NCBI GenBank assembly: GCA_905214625.1
Contig: CAJMMQ010000007.1
Location: 1 to 64,000, forward strand
Direction: 5' to 3'
Source: an uncultured bacterium
GTDB taxonomy: Bacteria; Bacteroidota; Bacteroidia; Bacteroidales; Bacteroidaceae
Length of the DNA: 64,000 nt
A program made the translations under genes and the position numbers. This document shows, one piece after another, positions 39,107-48,912 of the stretch. Within the stretch, counting starts at the first letter, position 1; every line of letters starts with the position of its first letter. The notes under the pieces are model-generated. The model searched no databases, was not told the origin of the DNA, and saw nothing but the letters and a program-made list of their open reading frames with translations.

Positions 39107-39826
39107 ATGGGACAGAAAGTTAATCCAATAAGCAACCGTCTCGGTATTATCAGGGGGTGGGATTCAAATTGGTTCGGTGGAAAGAAATTTGGTGACAACC
39201 TCGTTGAGGATATGCAAATCCGTAAATACCTGAACGAGCGCCTTGCTAAGGCAAGCGTATCTCGTATCGTTATCGAGCGTACGTTGAAACTTGTCACCAT
39301 TACTATTTGCACAGCCCGTCCGGGCATCGTCATTGGTAAAGGCGGACAAGATGTTGACAAGTTGAAGGAAGAGTTGAAAAAACTCTATGACAAGGAGATT
39401 CAGATCAATATTTTCGAGGTTAAAAAGCCGGAGCTCGATGCTGCAATTGTTGCTAATAACATTGCGCGCCAGGTTGAGGGTAAGATTGCTTACCGTCGCG
39501 CAATTAAAATGGCTGTAGCTAACACGATGCGTGCTGGAGCTGAGGGTATAAAGGTGCAGATTACGGGACGTCTGAACGGTGCTGAAATGGCACGTAAGGA
39601 AATGTATAAGGAAGGACGTACTCCTCTGCATACATTCCGTGCAGATATTGACTACTGCCAGACTGAGGCCCTCACAAAGGTTGGTCTGTTAGGTATTAAG
39701 GTTTGGATTTGCCGTGGAGAGGTTTATGGAAAGCGTGACCTTTCTCCTAACTTCGCTCAGGAAAAGCAGAGCGGACGTTCTAGCGGCAAGCCAAGAGTTA
39801 ATCGTAAGAGAAACAATAACCGTTAA
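39107..39826 (+). CDS. rpsC: 30S ribosomal protein S3
   Basis: S3 forms part of the mRNA entry channel. The 239-residue product has the KH domain with [13 protein letters not shown] (about residues 67-79) and the S3 C-terminal domain ([20 protein letters not shown]). The lysine/arginine/asparagine-rich tail ends the protein. Confidence 0.97.
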   Translation: MGQKVNPISNRLGIIRGWDSNWFGGKKFGDNLVEDMQIRKYLNERLAKASVSRIVIERTLKLVTITICTARPGIVIGKGGQDVDKLKEELKKLYDKEIQINIFEVKKPELDAAIVANNIARQVEGKIAYRRAIKMAVANTMRAGAEGIKVQITGRLNGAEMARKEMYKEGRTPLHTFRADIDYCQTEALTKVGLLGIKVWICRGEVYGKRDLSPNFAQEKQSGRSSGKPRVNRKRNNNR

Positions 39827-39840
39827 AGAAAGAAGCTATC

Positions 39841-40269
39841 ATGTTACAGCCAAAAAGAGTAAAATATAGAAGACCTCAAGACGGACGCGGCAGAAAAGGC
39901 AACGCCCACAGAGGTACACAATTGGCTTTCGGTTCATTTGGAATCAAGACACTTGAGGCCAAATGGCTTGACAGCCGCCAGATAGAGGCAGCCCGTGTAG
40001 CTGTCAACCGTTATATGCAGCGTGAAGGACAAGTCTGGATCCGCATATTCCCTGACAAACCTATAACACGTAAGCCTGCTGACGTACGTATGGGTAAAGG
40101 TAAGGGAGACCCCGCAGGATGGGTAGCACCTGTTACTCCGGGGCGTATTCTCTTTGAAGTTGAAGGTGTTTCTTTTGACATCGCTAAAGAGGCTTTGCGC
40201 CTTGCAGCACAGAAATTGCCTGTAAAGACTAAGTTTGTTGTTAGACGTGATTACGATAAAAATGCTTAA
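39841..40269 (+). CDS. rplP: 50S ribosomal protein L16
   Basis: L16 helps position A-site tRNA. The 142-residue product begins [17 protein letters not shown] and includes the conserved [20 protein letters not shown] block. A two-base gap separates it from rpmC. Confidence 0.97.
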   Translation: MLQPKRVKYRRPQDGRGRKGNAHRGTQLAFGSFGIKTLEAKWLDSRQIEAARVAVNRYMQREGQVWIRIFPDKPITRKPADVRMGKGKGDPAGWVAPVTPGRILFEVEGVSFDIAKEALRLAAQKLPVKTKFVVRRDYDKNA

Positions 40270-40271
40270 TT

Positions 40272-40466
40272 ATGAAGATTAAAGAAGTAAGAGAACTCGA
40301 AACCAAGGATTTGGCCGAGAGATTAGAGGCTGAGGTTGCAAAATATAACCAGATGAAGTTAAATCACGCAATCACACCGCTGGAGAATCCATCTCAGATT
40401 AAGGCTACTCGTCGTGATATCGCACGTATGAAAACAGAACTTCATCAGAGAGAACTTAATAAATAA
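40272..40466 (+). CDS. rpmC: 50S ribosomal protein L29
   Basis: L29 is a small helical protein near the tunnel exit. The 64-residue product begins [18 protein letters not shown] and is wholly helical by pattern, as expected. It is packed two bases from each neighbour. Confidence 0.95.
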   Translation: MKIKEVRELETKDLAERLEAEVAKYNQMKLNHAITPLENPSQIKATRRDIARMKTELHQRELNK

Positions 40467-40468
40467 CA

Positions 40469-40735
40469 ATGGTCCAGATGGAAACAAGAAATTTAAGAAA
40501 AACAAGAACGGGTGTCGTTGTCAGCAACAAAATGGATAAAACCATTGTTATTGCAGCTAAGTTCAAGGAAATGCACCCAATATATGGTAAGTTTGTTCAG
40601 AAAACAAAGAAATACCATGCACATGATGAGAATAATGAGGCTAATGTAGGTGATACAGTGCTCATTATGGAAACACGTCCTTTGAGTAAGACAAAGAGAT
40701 GGAGATTAGTTCAAATAATTGAAAAAGCTAAGTAA
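40469..40735 (+). CDS. rpsQ: 30S ribosomal protein S17
   Basis: S17 binds 16S rRNA early in assembly. The 88-residue product has the conserved [16 protein letters not shown] strand and [19 protein letters not shown]. An in-frame ATG at 40478 would shorten it by three residues ([10 protein letters not shown]); either start is possible. Confidence 0.95.
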   Translation: MVQMETRNLRKTRTGVVVSNKMDKTIVIAAKFKEMHPIYGKFVQKTKKYHAHDENNEANVGDTVLIMETRPLSKTKRWRLVQIIEKAK

Positions 40736-40737
40736 TT

Positions 40738-41103
40738 ATGATACAAGCAGAATCAAGACTTACAGTATGTGATAACAGCGGAGCACGCGAGGCTCTTTGC
40801 ATTCGTGTGCTGGGTGGTACACGCCGCCGTTATGCAAGTGTTGGTGACGTTATTGTCGTTGCAGTCAAGAACGTCATCCCGTCAAGTGATTTGAAAAAGG
40901 GTGCAGTATCAAAGGCTTTGGTTGTTCGCACAAAGAAAGAAATACGTCGTGCTGACGGCTCATATATCCGTTTCGACGACAATGCTTGTGTTTTGTTGAA
41001 CAATGCAGGAGAACTTCGTGGAAGCCGTATCTTCGGTCCGGTTGCACGTGAGCTCCGTGCAGTGAATATGAAAGTCGTTTCTTTGGCACCTGAGGTTCTT
41101 TAA
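40738..41103 (+). CDS. rplN: 50S ribosomal protein L14
   Basis: L14 contributes to the inter-subunit bridge and binds ribosome silencing factor. The 121-residue product begins [19 protein letters not shown] and contains [20 protein letters not shown], both signatures. Confidence 0.97.
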   Translation: MIQAESRLTVCDNSGAREALCIRVLGGTRRRYASVGDVIVVAVKNVIPSSDLKKGAVSKALVVRTKKEIRRADGSYIRFDDNACVLLNNAGELRGSRIFGPVARELRAVNMKVVSLAPEVL

Positions 41104-41121
41104 CATTAAAAGGAAAAAGTA

Positions 41122-41442
41122 ATGAATAAGTTACATATAAAGAAAAACGATACAGTTATTGTCTTGGCCGGTGAGGACAAAGGCAAGACTGGCAAGGTGC
41201 TTAAGGTCTTAGTTGAGAAGCAGCGTGCCATTGTAGAAGGTGTCAATCTTGTTTCAAAGAGCACAAAGCCTAGTGCAAAGAATCCGCAAGGAGGCATCGT
41301 TAAGCAGGAGGCTCCTATACATATCTCAAACTTGAGTCTGATTGATCCTAAGAGCGGTAAGGCCACTCGTATTTCAATCAAGAGGACTGAAGATGGTAAG
41401 AAGATCCGTATTGCTAAAAAATCAGGGGAGGAAATTAAATAA
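41122..41442 (+). CDS. rplX: 50S ribosomal protein L24
   Basis: L24 starts 50S assembly. The 106-residue product has an N-terminal KOW motif ([18 protein letters not shown], about residues 12-29). Its stop overlaps the rplE ATG by one base (TAATG). Confidence 0.96.
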   Translation: MNKLHIKKNDTVIVLAGEDKGKTGKVLKVLVEKQRAIVEGVNLVSKSTKPSAKNPQGGIVKQEAPIHISNLSLIDPKSGKATRISIKRTEDGKKIRIAKKSGEEIK

Positions 41443-41996
41443 TGAATACAGCTGAATTAAAGAAGGTATATGCAGAGAGCATAGCTCCTGCACTGCAGAA
41501 ACAGTTTAACTATTCTTCTAAGATGCAGATTCCTGTCCTGAAGAAGATTGTCGTAAACCAGGGACTTGGTGATGCAACACAAGACAGAAAGCTTATTGAG
41601 GTTGCCATCAACGAAATCTCAACTATTACGGGTCAGAAAGCTGTTGCAACATATTCTAAGAAGGATATTGCAAACTTCAAGCTTCGTAAGAAAATGCCTA
41701 TCGGCGTTATGGTAACACTTCGTCGTGAGCGTATGTATGAATTCTTGGAGAGGCTTATCCGTATCGCGTTGCCTCGTATCCGTGACTTCAAGGGAATCGA
41801 GAGCAAGTTTGACGGTCGCGGCAACTATACACTTGGTATTCAGGAGCAGATTATCTTCCCTGAAATCAATATCGACGCGATAGACCGTATTCAGGGTATG
41901 AACATCACCTTCGTTACAACAGCTAAGACTGACGAAGAAGGTTATGCTCTTCTGAAAGCATTTGGTCTACCTTTCAAAAACGCTAAAAACGATTAA
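41442..41996 (+). CDS. rplE: 50S ribosomal protein L5
   Basis: L5 binds 5S rRNA and P-site tRNA. The 184-residue product has [17 protein letters not shown] and the [20 protein letters not shown] block. Coupling to rplX through the TAATG overlap is likely. Confidence 0.97.
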   Translation: MNTAELKKVYAESIAPALQKQFNYSSKMQIPVLKKIVVNQGLGDATQDRKLIEVAINEISTITGQKAVATYSKKDIANFKLRKKMPIGVMVTLRRERMYEFLERLIRIALPRIRDFKGIESKFDGRGNYTLGIQEQIIFPEINIDAIDRIQGMNITFVTTAKTDEEGYALLKAFGLPFKNAKND

Positions 41997-42001
41997 TAGA
42001 T

Positions 42002-42304
42002 ATGGCAAAAGAATCAATGAAAGCCCGCGAGGTTAAACGCGCTAAACTTGTTGCCCGTTATGCTGAGAAACGTGCGGCTTTGAAGAAAATTATCGCTACT
42101 ACAAACGATCCCGCTGAAGCATACGAGGCTGCTCGCAAGTTGCAGAGCATACCCCGCAATGCCAATCCTATCCGTTTGCACAACCGTTGCAAGGTGACAG
42201 GTCGTCCTAAAGGTTATATCCGTCAGTTTGGACTTTCACGTATTCAGTTCCGTGAGATGGCTTCTGCAGGACTGATACCTGGCGTTAAGAAGGCTAGCTG
42301 GTAA
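42002..42304 (+). CDS. rpsN: 30S ribosomal protein S14, zinc-free form
   Basis: S14 assembles into the 30S head. The 100-residue product is the long form without the paired CxxC zinc ligands; only one Cys remains, in [13 protein letters not shown]. This long C-minus form is a known alternative in many bacteria. The 68-base gap before rpsH has a small TCGGG/CCCGA hairpin (42338-42352). Confidence 0.96.
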   Translation: MAKESMKAREVKRAKLVARYAEKRAALKKIIATTNDPAEAYEAARKLQSIPRNANPIRLHNRCKVTGRPKGYIRQFGLSRIQFREMASAGLIPGVKKASW

Positions 42305-42372
42305 TTAAAGAGAAGAAGAGTTTTTTATTTAATATTGTCGGGGCAGTCCCGATTAATTAAACAATTATTTTT

Positions 42373-42768
42373 ATGACAGATCCAATAGCAGATTATCTGA
42401 CGAGGTTGAGAAACGCAATCATGGCTCATCACCGTGTTGTTGAAGTACCGGCTTCAAACTTGAAGAAAGAGATTACAAAAATCCTCTTCGAGAAAGGTTA
42501 CATCCTGAATTACAAGTTTATTGAGGATGGACCTCAGGGAACTATCAAGGTTGCTTTGAAGTATGACCCTGCAACCAAGGCAAACGCAATTAAGTGTTTG
42601 AAAAGAGTGTCTACACCAGGTTTGCGTAAGTATACTGGTTATAAAGACATGCCGAGAGTTATTAACGGATTGGGTATTGCAATTTTATCTACATCCAAAG
42701 GTGTAATGACAAACAAAGAGGCTGCCGACCTTAAGATTGGCGGTGAGGTTCTTTGCTATGTATATTAA
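42373..42768 (+). CDS. rpsH: 30S ribosomal protein S8
   Basis: S8 is a central-domain assembly protein and, in E. coli, the spc operon repressor. The 131-residue product begins MTDPIADYLTRLRNA and ends LKIGGEVLCYVY. The hairpin in its leader is too small to call an S8 site. Confidence 0.97.
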   Translation: MTDPIADYLTRLRNAIMAHHRVVEVPASNLKKEITKILFEKGYILNYKFIEDGPQGTIKVALKYDPATKANAIKCLKRVSTPGLRKYTGYKDMPRVINGLGIAILSTSKGVMTNKEAADLKIGGEVLCYVY

Positions 42769-42785
42769 TTGGGAGGATTTAGAAT

Positions 42786-43352
42786 ATGTCAAGAATAGGA
42801 AAATTACCCATTAGTATCCCTTCTGGTGTTACAGTAACTCTCAACAACGGTGTTGTTAACGTTAAAGGTCCTAAAGGCGAACTTTCTCAGAAGGTTGACT
42901 CTTCTATCAAGGTTAAAATAGAAGATAATCATGTAATATTTGAAATTGATGAGAACAGCCCTGTAAATTATAAGCAGAAGCAGGCTTTCCACGGCCTTTA
43001 CCGCGCATTGGTCAACAATATGGTTGTTGGCGTGAGCGAGGGTTACAAGAAAGTGCTTGAGCTTGTCGGTGTGGGCTACCGTGTTTCTAATCAGGGAAAT
43101 ATCATCGAATTCGCTTTAGGATACACTCACCCCATTTTCATCCAGTTGCCTAAGGAAGTTAAGGTTGAGACCAAGTCTGAAAGAAATCAGAATCCCGTTA
43201 TAATTTTGGAGTCTTGCGATAAGGAATTGCTCGGACTTATATGCGCAAAAATACGTTCTTTCCGTATGCCTGAGCCTTACAAAGGAAAAGGTATATTGTA
43301 CCAAGGCGAAGTCATTCGCAGAAAGTCTGGTAAGACAGCTGCTGCTAAGTAA
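42786..43352 (+). CDS. rplF: 50S ribosomal protein L6
   Basis: L6 lies near the factor-binding site. The 188-residue product begins MSRIGKLPISIPSGV and carries the C-terminal PEPYKGKGILYQGEVIRRKSG signature in part (KGKGILYQGE). A GGGAGG ribosome-binding site precedes it. Confidence 0.97.
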   Translation: MSRIGKLPISIPSGVTVTLNNGVVNVKGPKGELSQKVDSSIKVKIEDNHVIFEIDENSPVNYKQKQAFHGLYRALVNNMVVGVSEGYKKVLELVGVGYRVSNQGNIIEFALGYTHPIFIQLPKEVKVETKSERNQNPVIILESCDKELLGLICAKIRSFRMPEPYKGKGILYQGEVIRRKSGKTAAAK

Positions 43353-43370
43353 CTTTAATATTTTACGATC

Positions 43371-43715
43371 ATGACAACAAAGAAAATAGAAAGACGAATA
43401 AAGATAAAGTTCAGAATTCGCAAAAGTGTTAACGGAACTGCTGAACGTCCGCGTATGAGTGTATTCCGCAGCAACAAGCAGATTTATGTTCAGATAATCA
43501 ACGATGTTACAGGCACGACGCTTGTTTCTGCCTCTTCTCTCGGCCTTGAGGCCATGCCTAAGTGTGAGCAGGCTGCCAAGGTTGGTGAACTCGTGGCAAA
43601 GAAAGCCGTAGAGGCCGGAATTTCAAAGGTGGTTTTCGACCGTAACGGATACCTCTATCATGGACGTGTTAAGGAACTTGCTGATGCAGCTCGTAAAGGA
43701 GGACTTAATTTTTAA
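43371..43715 (+). CDS. rplR: 50S ribosomal protein L18
   Basis: L18 binds 5S rRNA with L5. The 114-residue product has an arginine/lysine-rich N-terminus ([15 protein letters not shown]) and ends [20 protein letters not shown]. It is six bases from rpsE. Confidence 0.96.
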   Translation: MTTKKIERRIKIKFRIRKSVNGTAERPRMSVFRSNKQIYVQIINDVTGTTLVSASSLGLEAMPKCEQAAKVGELVAKKAVEAGISKVVFDRNGYLYHGRVKELADAARKGGLNF

Positions 43716-43721
43716 TCGATT

Positions 43722-44234
43722 ATGGCAATGAACAAAGTTAAAATAAATAGTGACGTTGAATTAAAGGACAGATTGGTTGCTATTAACCGTGTTACTAAGG
43801 TAACAAAAGGTGGCCGTACCTTCACATTTGCTGCTATTGTTGTAGTTGGTGACGGTAACGGAGTAATCGGTTGGGGTCTTGGAAAGGCAGGCGAAGTTAC
43901 AGCTGCAATTTCTAAAGGTGTTGAGTCAGCAAAGAAGAATCTTGTAAAGGTTCCGGTTCTTAAAGGAACAATACCTCACGAGATAGAGGCTACATTCGGT
44001 GGAGCTCATGTATTTTTGAAACCGGCTGCTGCCGGTACCGGACTTGTTGCCGGTGGTGCTATGCGTGCCGTACTTGAGAGTGTTGGTGTTAAGGATGTCC
44101 TTGCTAAGTCTAAGGGCTCTTCTAACCCTCACAATCTTGTTAAGGCTACAATCGTAGCTCTGACACAGTTGCGTGACGCATATACTATCGCACAGACACG
44201 TGGAATCAGTTTGGAAAAAGTATTTAGAGGATAG
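43722..44234 (+). CDS. rpsE: 30S ribosomal protein S5
   Basis: S5 affects decoding accuracy and lines the mRNA entry. The 170-residue product has the double-stranded RNA-binding fold ([20 protein letters not shown]) and the [18 protein letters not shown] block. Normal for the family. Confidence 0.97.
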   Translation: MAMNKVKINSDVELKDRLVAINRVTKVTKGGRTFTFAAIVVVGDGNGVIGWGLGKAGEVTAAISKGVESAKKNLVKVPVLKGTIPHEIEATFGGAHVFLKPAAAGTGLVAGGAMRAVLESVGVKDVLAKSKGSSNPHNLVKATIVALTQLRDAYTIAQTRGISLEKVFRG

Positions 44235-44245
44235 GAGATAATAAT

Positions 44246-44422
44246 ATGGCAACAATAAAAATCAAGCAGATTAAAAGTAAAATTGGTGCTCCTGTAGATC
44301 AGAAACGTACACTTGCGGCTCTAGGTCTGCATAAAATATCTCAGGTCGTAGAGCGTGAAGATAGTCCTACCCTTCGTGGTATGATAAGGAAGGTTCACCA
44401 TCTGGTAACCGTTATTGAATAA
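44246..44422 (+). CDS. rpmD: 50S ribosomal protein L30
   Basis: The 58-residue product (MATIKIKQIKSKIG at the start; HHLVTVIE at the end) matches L30, with the LAALGLHKISQVVE core. GATAGGAG precedes the ATG. It fills the expected place between rpsE and rplO. Confidence 0.96.
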   Translation: MATIKIKQIKSKIGAPVDQKRTLAALGLHKISQVVEREDSPTLRGMIRKVHHLVTVIE

Positions 44423-44448
44423 TAACTCACATTTAAAAAGGAACGATT

Positions 44449-44895
44449 ATGAAACTAAATAATTTAAAACCAGCTGCAGGTTCTACTCATTCACGTCGCC
44501 GTATCGGCCGTGGACCGGGCTCTGGCCTTGGTGGAACTTCTACACGTGGTCACAAGGGTGCTAAGGCACGTTCTGGTTATAAGAGAAAGATTGGATTCGA
44601 AGGTGGACAGATGCCTTTGCAGCGTCGAGTTCCAAAAGCCGGATTCAAGAATATAAACCACAAGGAATATTTTGCTGTTAACCTTTCTACACTTCAGGCT
44701 ATTGCAGAGGCAAAGAATCTCACAAAGATCGGCATTCAGGAGCTGAAGGAAGCAGGTCTTACCAACGGAAAGGAATTGGTAAAGATTCTTGGTAAAGGTG
44801 AACTTAAAGCAAAATTGGAAGTGGAAGCTAACGCTTTCTCTAAGACTGCTGAAGAGGCAATCAAGGCAGTCGGTGGTAACACAACAATAATCTAA
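44449..44895 (+). CDS. rplO: 50S ribosomal protein L15
   Basis: L15 is a late 50S assembly protein. The 148-residue product has the Gly/Arg-rich N-terminal extension (RRRIGRGPGSGLGGTSTRG) and the GFEGGQMPLQRRVPKAGF block. Four bases separate it from secY. Confidence 0.97.
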   Translation: MKLNNLKPAAGSTHSRRRIGRGPGSGLGGTSTRGHKGAKARSGYKRKIGFEGGQMPLQRRVPKAGFKNINHKEYFAVNLSTLQAIAEAKNLTKIGIQELKEAGLTNGKELVKILGKGELKAKLEVEANAFSKTAEEAIKAVGGNTTII

Positions 44896-44899
44896 GTAA

Positions 44900-46243
44900 A
44901 TGAAAAAGTTTATTGAGACACTGAAGAACTGTTGGAAGATTGAGGATTTGCGTCAGCGAATCCTCATCACCATTGCTTTTGTTGCGATTTATCGTTTCGG
45001 CTCATTCGTGGTATTGCCAGGAATTGACCCGTCAATGTTGCAGAAATTGCAGTCACAGACAAGTGGCGGTCTTATGTCGCTGCTCGACATGTTCTCCGGT
45101 GGTGCTTTCTCTAATGCATCTATATTTGCATTAGGAATAATGCCTTACATCTCAGCTTCTATTGTGATGCAGCTTCTTGCAGTAGCAGTGCCGTATTTCC
45201 AGAAGATGCAGCGTGAGGGTGAGAGCGGACGTAAGAAAATTAATTGGTACACACGTGTTCTTACGGTGGCCATTCTTTTGTTCCAGGCTCCGTCTTATCT
45301 TATGAATCTTAAGATTCAGGCTTATGGTGCTTTGGCATCAGGCATTGACTGGTCTGTATTCATGATACCTGCAACAATCATCCTTGCTGCTGGCAGTATG
45401 TTTATATTATGGCTCGGTGAGCGTATCACAGACAAAGGTATCGGCAACGGTATTTCTTTGATTATTATGATAGGTATCATTGCCCGTCTGCCGCAGGCGT
45501 TTATTCAGGAGGTAAGCTCACGCTTTACGGCAATTACAGGTGGTGGACTTGTAATGTTCATTGTAGAGATACTGATACTTTATGCTGTGGTTTGCGCGTC
45601 TTTGCTTTTGGTTCAGGGCACACGCAAGATACCAGTACAGTATGCTAAGCGTCTTGTAGGCAACAAGCAGTATGGCGGTGCGCGCCAGTATGTTCCGTTG
45701 AAACTTTTTGCAGCTAATGTTATGCCTATTATCTTTGCTCAGGCTTTGATGTTCATTCCGTTAGCCATCGTTCAGTATTCAACAGATCAGACAGGTTATG
45801 TCATCCGTTCTCTGATGGATCACAGAAGTCTTCTGTATAATGTTGTGTTTGCAGCTTTGATTGTTGCTTTCACATATTTCTATACAGCCATAACACTGAA
45901 TCCTACTCAGATGGCAGAAGATATGAAGCGTAATAATGGTTTTATTCCCGGCATCAAGCCTGGTAAGGATACGGCTGATTATATAGATACAGTGATGTCA
46001 CGCATCACACTGCCGGGTTCACTCTTTATTGCGTTTATAGCAATTATGCCTGCTCTTGCTGGTTTGCTCAATGTGCAGGATGCTTTCTCACAGTTCTTTG
46101 GCGGAACATCACTTCTCATTCTCGTGGGTGTTGTTATCGACACACTTCAGCAGATTGAAAGTCATTTGATGATGCGTCATTATGATGGCTTGCTCAATTC
46201 TGGCCGTATTCGTGGCCGCAATAGTGGAGTTTCTGCATATTAG
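44900..46243 (+). CDS. secY: Preprotein translocase channel subunit SecY
   Basis: SecY forms the protein-conducting channel of the inner membrane. The 447-residue product has ten predicted spans. The plug/TM2 region (GGLMSLLDMFSGGAFSNASI), the TM2b IMPYISASI stretch and the cytoplasmic loop before TM8-10 are recognisable. It follows rplO as in most spc operons. Confidence 0.97.
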   Translation: MKKFIETLKNCWKIEDLRQRILITIAFVAIYRFGSFVVLPGIDPSMLQKLQSQTSGGLMSLLDMFSGGAFSNASIFALGIMPYISASIVMQLLAVAVPYFQKMQREGESGRKKINWYTRVLTVAILLFQAPSYLMNLKIQAYGALASGIDWSVFMIPATIILAAGSMFILWLGERITDKGIGNGISLIIMIGIIARLPQAFIQEVSSRFTAITGGGLVMFIVEILILYAVVCASLLLVQGTRKIPVQYAKRLVGNKQYGGARQYVPLKLFAANVMPIIFAQALMFIPLAIVQYSTDQTGYVIRSLMDHRSLLYNVVFAALIVAFTYFYTAITLNPTQMAEDMKRNNGFIPGIKPGKDTADYIDTVMSRITLPGSLFIAFIAIMPALAGLLNVQDAFSQFFGGTSLLILVGVVIDTLQQIESHLMMRHYDGLLNSGRIRGRNSGVSAY

Positions 46244-46256
46244 TATTTCTTGCTGA

Positions 46257-47057
46257 ATGAAAATATTTCTCAAGACTGAAGATGAAATAGAACTGATGCG
46301 TAAGGCTAACCGTTTAGTTGGAAGCACCCTAGGTGAAATATCCAAGCATATTAAGCCGGGTGTTACAACTTTGCAGTTGGACAGGATAGCCGAAAGTTAC
46401 ATACGTGATAACGGTGCTGTTCCTACCTTTAAAAATTACCCTAATCCTTTTGGTAATCCGTTTCCTGCAAGTATATGCACATCAGTAAACGATGTAGTGG
46501 TTCACGGAATACCTGACAATAAGACGGTTCTTCGAGAGGGAGACATAATATCTGTTGACTGTGGCGCTCTTTTAAATGGTTTCAATGGTGATTCTTGCTA
46601 TACGTTTTGTGTTGGTGAGGTCAGTAATGAGGTAAGGAAGTTGCTGCAAGTAACTAAAGAGTCTCTTTACAGGGGCATCGAAAATGCTGTAGCCGGCAAG
46701 CATGTTGGTGACATCGGTAATGCTGTTCAGACTTATTGTGAGTCAAAGGGATATGGAGTTGTCAGAGAGCTGACGGGACATGGCATAGGCCGGGAGATGC
46801 ATGAGGAACCTTCTGTTCCTAACTATGGCGCAGCCGGTTCCGGTGTGCTTCTAAAGGCAGGCATGTGTATAGCCATAGAGCCTATGATAACTCTTGGAAA
46901 CAGGTCTCTCTGTATGATGTCCGATCGCTGGACAATCAAGACATGCGACGGCAAACCTGCGGCTCATTTTGAGCATACGGTGGCAGTATATAGGGGAAAG
47001 GCAGAGATTTTATCTTCGTTTGAGGAAATTGAACAATTAGAAAGAAATTTAAATTAG
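46257..47057 (+). CDS. map: Type I methionine aminopeptidase
   Basis: Map removes the initiator methionine from nascent proteins with two divalent metal ions. The 266-residue product has the five metal ligands in order: the Asp pair in ISVDCGALLNGFNGDSC, His in GHGIGREMHEEP, Glu in AIEPMI and Glu in FEHTVAV. It lies between secY and infA, as in many Bacteroidota. A three-base gap leads to infA. Confidence 0.96.
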   Translation: MKIFLKTEDEIELMRKANRLVGSTLGEISKHIKPGVTTLQLDRIAESYIRDNGAVPTFKNYPNPFGNPFPASICTSVNDVVVHGIPDNKTVLREGDIISVDCGALLNGFNGDSCYTFCVGEVSNEVRKLLQVTKESLYRGIENAVAGKHVGDIGNAVQTYCESKGYGVVRELTGHGIGREMHEEPSVPNYGAAGSGVLLKAGMCIAIEPMITLGNRSLCMMSDRWTIKTCDGKPAAHFEHTVAVYRGKAEILSSFEEIEQLERNLN

Positions 47058-47060
47058 TAT

Positions 47061-47279
47061 ATGGCAAAACAAGACGCAATTGAGCAGGACGGAACAATAG
47101 TTGAGGCATTGTCTAATGCCATGTTCCGTGTAGAATTGGAAAATGGATGTCCTATTACGGCTCATATTTCCGGAAAGATGAGAATGCATTACATAAAGAT
47201 TCTTCCCGGTGACAAAGTCAAGGTCGAAATGAGTCCTTATGATTTGACCAAGGGCAGAATCGTGTTCAGATACAAATAA
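47061..47279 (+). CDS. infA: Translation initiation factor IF-1
   Basis: IF-1 blocks the A site during initiation. The 72-residue OB-fold protein begins [17 protein letters not shown] and contains the [18 protein letters not shown] signature. Normal length. Confidence 0.97.
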   Translation: MAKQDAIEQDGTIVEALSNAMFRVELENGCPITAHISGKMRMHYIKILPGDKVKVEMSPYDLTKGRIVFRYK

Positions 47280-47293
47280 TTTTATAGAGATAT

Positions 47294-47410
47294 ATGAAGA
47301 CAAGAGCATCATTAAAGAAACGTACTCCCGATTGCAAAATCGTTCGTCGTAAGGGTCGTCTGTACGTTATTAACAAGAAAAACCCTAAGTACAAATTACG
47401 TCAGGGCTAA
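47294..47410 (+). CDS. rpmJ: 50S ribosomal protein L36, zinc-free form
   Basis: The 38-residue product begins [15 protein letters not shown] and ends NPKYKLRQG. Only one of the usual three Cys ligands remains and the His ligand is Tyr, so this is the C-minus form that does not hold zinc. Position between infA and rpsM is standard. Confidence 0.95.
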   Translation: MKTRASLKKRTPDCKIVRRKGRLYVINKKNPKYKLRQG

Positions 47411-47438
47411 AACATTAAATTTTTAATTAATAAACAAA

Positions 47439-47819
47439 ATGGCAATAAGAATTGTTGGAGTAGATTTGCCCCAGAATAAGCGTGGCGAAATCGCATTGAC
47501 TTATATTTATGGTATAGGTCGAAGTAGTTCAGCAAAGATATTGGACAAGGCAGGCGTAAGCCGTGACCTGAAGGTCTGCGATTGGACAGACGATCAGGCA
47601 GCCAAGATCCGTGAAATAATCGGCGCTGAATTCAAAGTTGAAGGTGATCTCCGTTCAGAGATCCAAATGAATATCAAGCGACTGATGGATATTGGTTGCT
47701 ATCGTGGAATTCGTCATCGTAACGGTCTTCCGGTTCGCGGTCAGAGTACTAAGAATAATGCTCGTACCCGTAAAGGTAAGAAGAAGACTGTTGCTAATAA
47801 GAAAAAGGCTACTAAATAA
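47439..47819 (+). CDS. rpsM: 30S ribosomal protein S13
   Basis: S13 contacts P-site tRNA and the 50S bridge. The 126-residue product begins [20 protein letters not shown] in part ([11 protein letters not shown]) and has the [20 protein letters not shown] block near the end. Nine bases precede rpsK. Confidence 0.97.
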   Translation: MAIRIVGVDLPQNKRGEIALTYIYGIGRSSSAKILDKAGVSRDLKVCDWTDDQAAKIREIIGAEFKVEGDLRSEIQMNIKRLMDIGCYRGIRHRNGLPVRGQSTKNNARTRKGKKKTVANKKKATK

Positions 47820-47828
47820 TAATTAGTT

Positions 47829-48218
47829 ATGGCAAAGAAAACAGCAACATCTAGGAAAAGAAATGTAAAGGTTGACGCTATGGGCCAGCTTCACGTTCAT
47901 AGCTCTTTCAACAATATCATTGTATCTTTGGCTAACAGCGAAGGTCAGATTATTTCATGGTCTTCAGCCGGAAAGATGGGTTTCCGCGGCTCAAAGAAGA
48001 ATACTCCTTATGCAGCTCAGATGGCTGCAGAGGATTGTGCAAAAGTAGCTTATGACCTTGGTCTCCGTAAGGTAAAGGCTTATGTTAAAGGTCCGGGTAA
48101 CGGCCGTGAGTCAGCTATCCGTGCCGTACATGGTGCAGGTATTGAAGTTACAGAGATTATCGACGTAACACCGTTACCGCACAACGGATGCCGTCCTCCA
48201 AAGAGAAGAAGAGTTTAA
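47829..48218 (+). CDS. rpsK: 30S ribosomal protein S11
   Basis: S11 lies on the platform near the Shine-Dalgarno helix. The 129-residue product has [19 protein letters not shown] and the C-terminal [15 protein letters not shown] signature. Confidence 0.97.
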   Translation: MAKKTATSRKRNVKVDAMGQLHVHSSFNNIIVSLANSEGQIISWSSAGKMGFRGSKKNTPYAAQMAAEDCAKVAYDLGLRKVKAYVKGPGNGRESAIRAVHGAGIEVTEIIDVTPLPHNGCRPPKRRRV

Positions 48219-48235
48219 TCAAGTACACAAATTTC

Positions 48236-48268
48236 GCCATCCTGCTCCGCTAAAGGATGTAGGATGGC
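48236..48268 (+). promoter_or_regulatory. Hairpin in the rpsD leader
   Basis: GCCATCCT (48236-48243) pairs with AGGATGGC (48261-48268), with an inner TCC/GGA pairing. No T-run follows. It lies between rpsK and rpsD, where S4 feedback control is known to act on leader RNA in other bacteria; the role here is inferred. Confidence 0.45.
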
Positions 48269-48294
48269 ACAACAAAAAAAGTATTTAAAATATT

Positions 48295-48900
48295 ATGGCT
48301 AGATATATAGGTCCGAAATCAAAAATTGCGCGTCGTTTTGGTGAACCCATCTTCGGCGCTGACAAAGTTTTGTCTAGGAGAAACTTCCCTCCTGGACAGC
48401 ATGGCAATAATCGTCGCAGAAAAATGTCTGAGTATGGTGTCATGTTGGCAGAGAAGCAGAAAGCTAAATACACTTATGGTGTGCTTGAGCGTCAGTTCCG
48501 TAATCTGTTTGAGAAGGCAGCTAAGGCTGATGGCATTACCGGTGAGGTATTGCTTCAGAGCCTCGAGTGCCGTCTGGACAACGTAGTGTTCCGTCTTGGA
48601 ATTGCTCCTACACGTGCTGCAGCTCGTCAGCTGGTTGGTCATAAGCATATTGTTGTTGACGGTAAAGTTGTTAACATCCCTTCATATTCAGTTAAGCCTG
48701 GTCAGGTTGTTGGCGTTCGCGAGAAGGCTAAGTCTCTCGAGGTTATCGAAGCTGCTTTGGCTGGTTTCAACCATAGCAAGTATCCTTGGATCGAATGGGA
48801 TGAGAATACAAAGAGCGGCAAGTTGCTGCACAAGCCTGAGCGTGCCGACATACCTGAAAACATTAAGGAACAGTTAATCGTTGAGTTGTACTCTAAATAA
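48295..48900 (+). CDS. rpsD: 30S ribosomal protein S4
   Basis: S4 starts 30S assembly and may repress its operon. The 201-residue product has an N-terminal domain without Cys zinc ligands and an S4 RNA-binding domain ([20 protein letters not shown], about residues 90-109). Normal length. Confidence 0.97.
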   Translation: MARYIGPKSKIARRFGEPIFGADKVLSRRNFPPGQHGNNRRRKMSEYGVMLAEKQKAKYTYGVLERQFRNLFEKAAKADGITGEVLLQSLECRLDNVVFRLGIAPTRAAARQLVGHKHIVVDGKVVNIPSYSVKPGQVVGVREKAKSLEVIEAALAGFNHSKYPWIEWDENTKSGKLLHKPERADIPENIKEQLIVELYSK

Positions 48901-48912
48901 ATCATTAAATTA

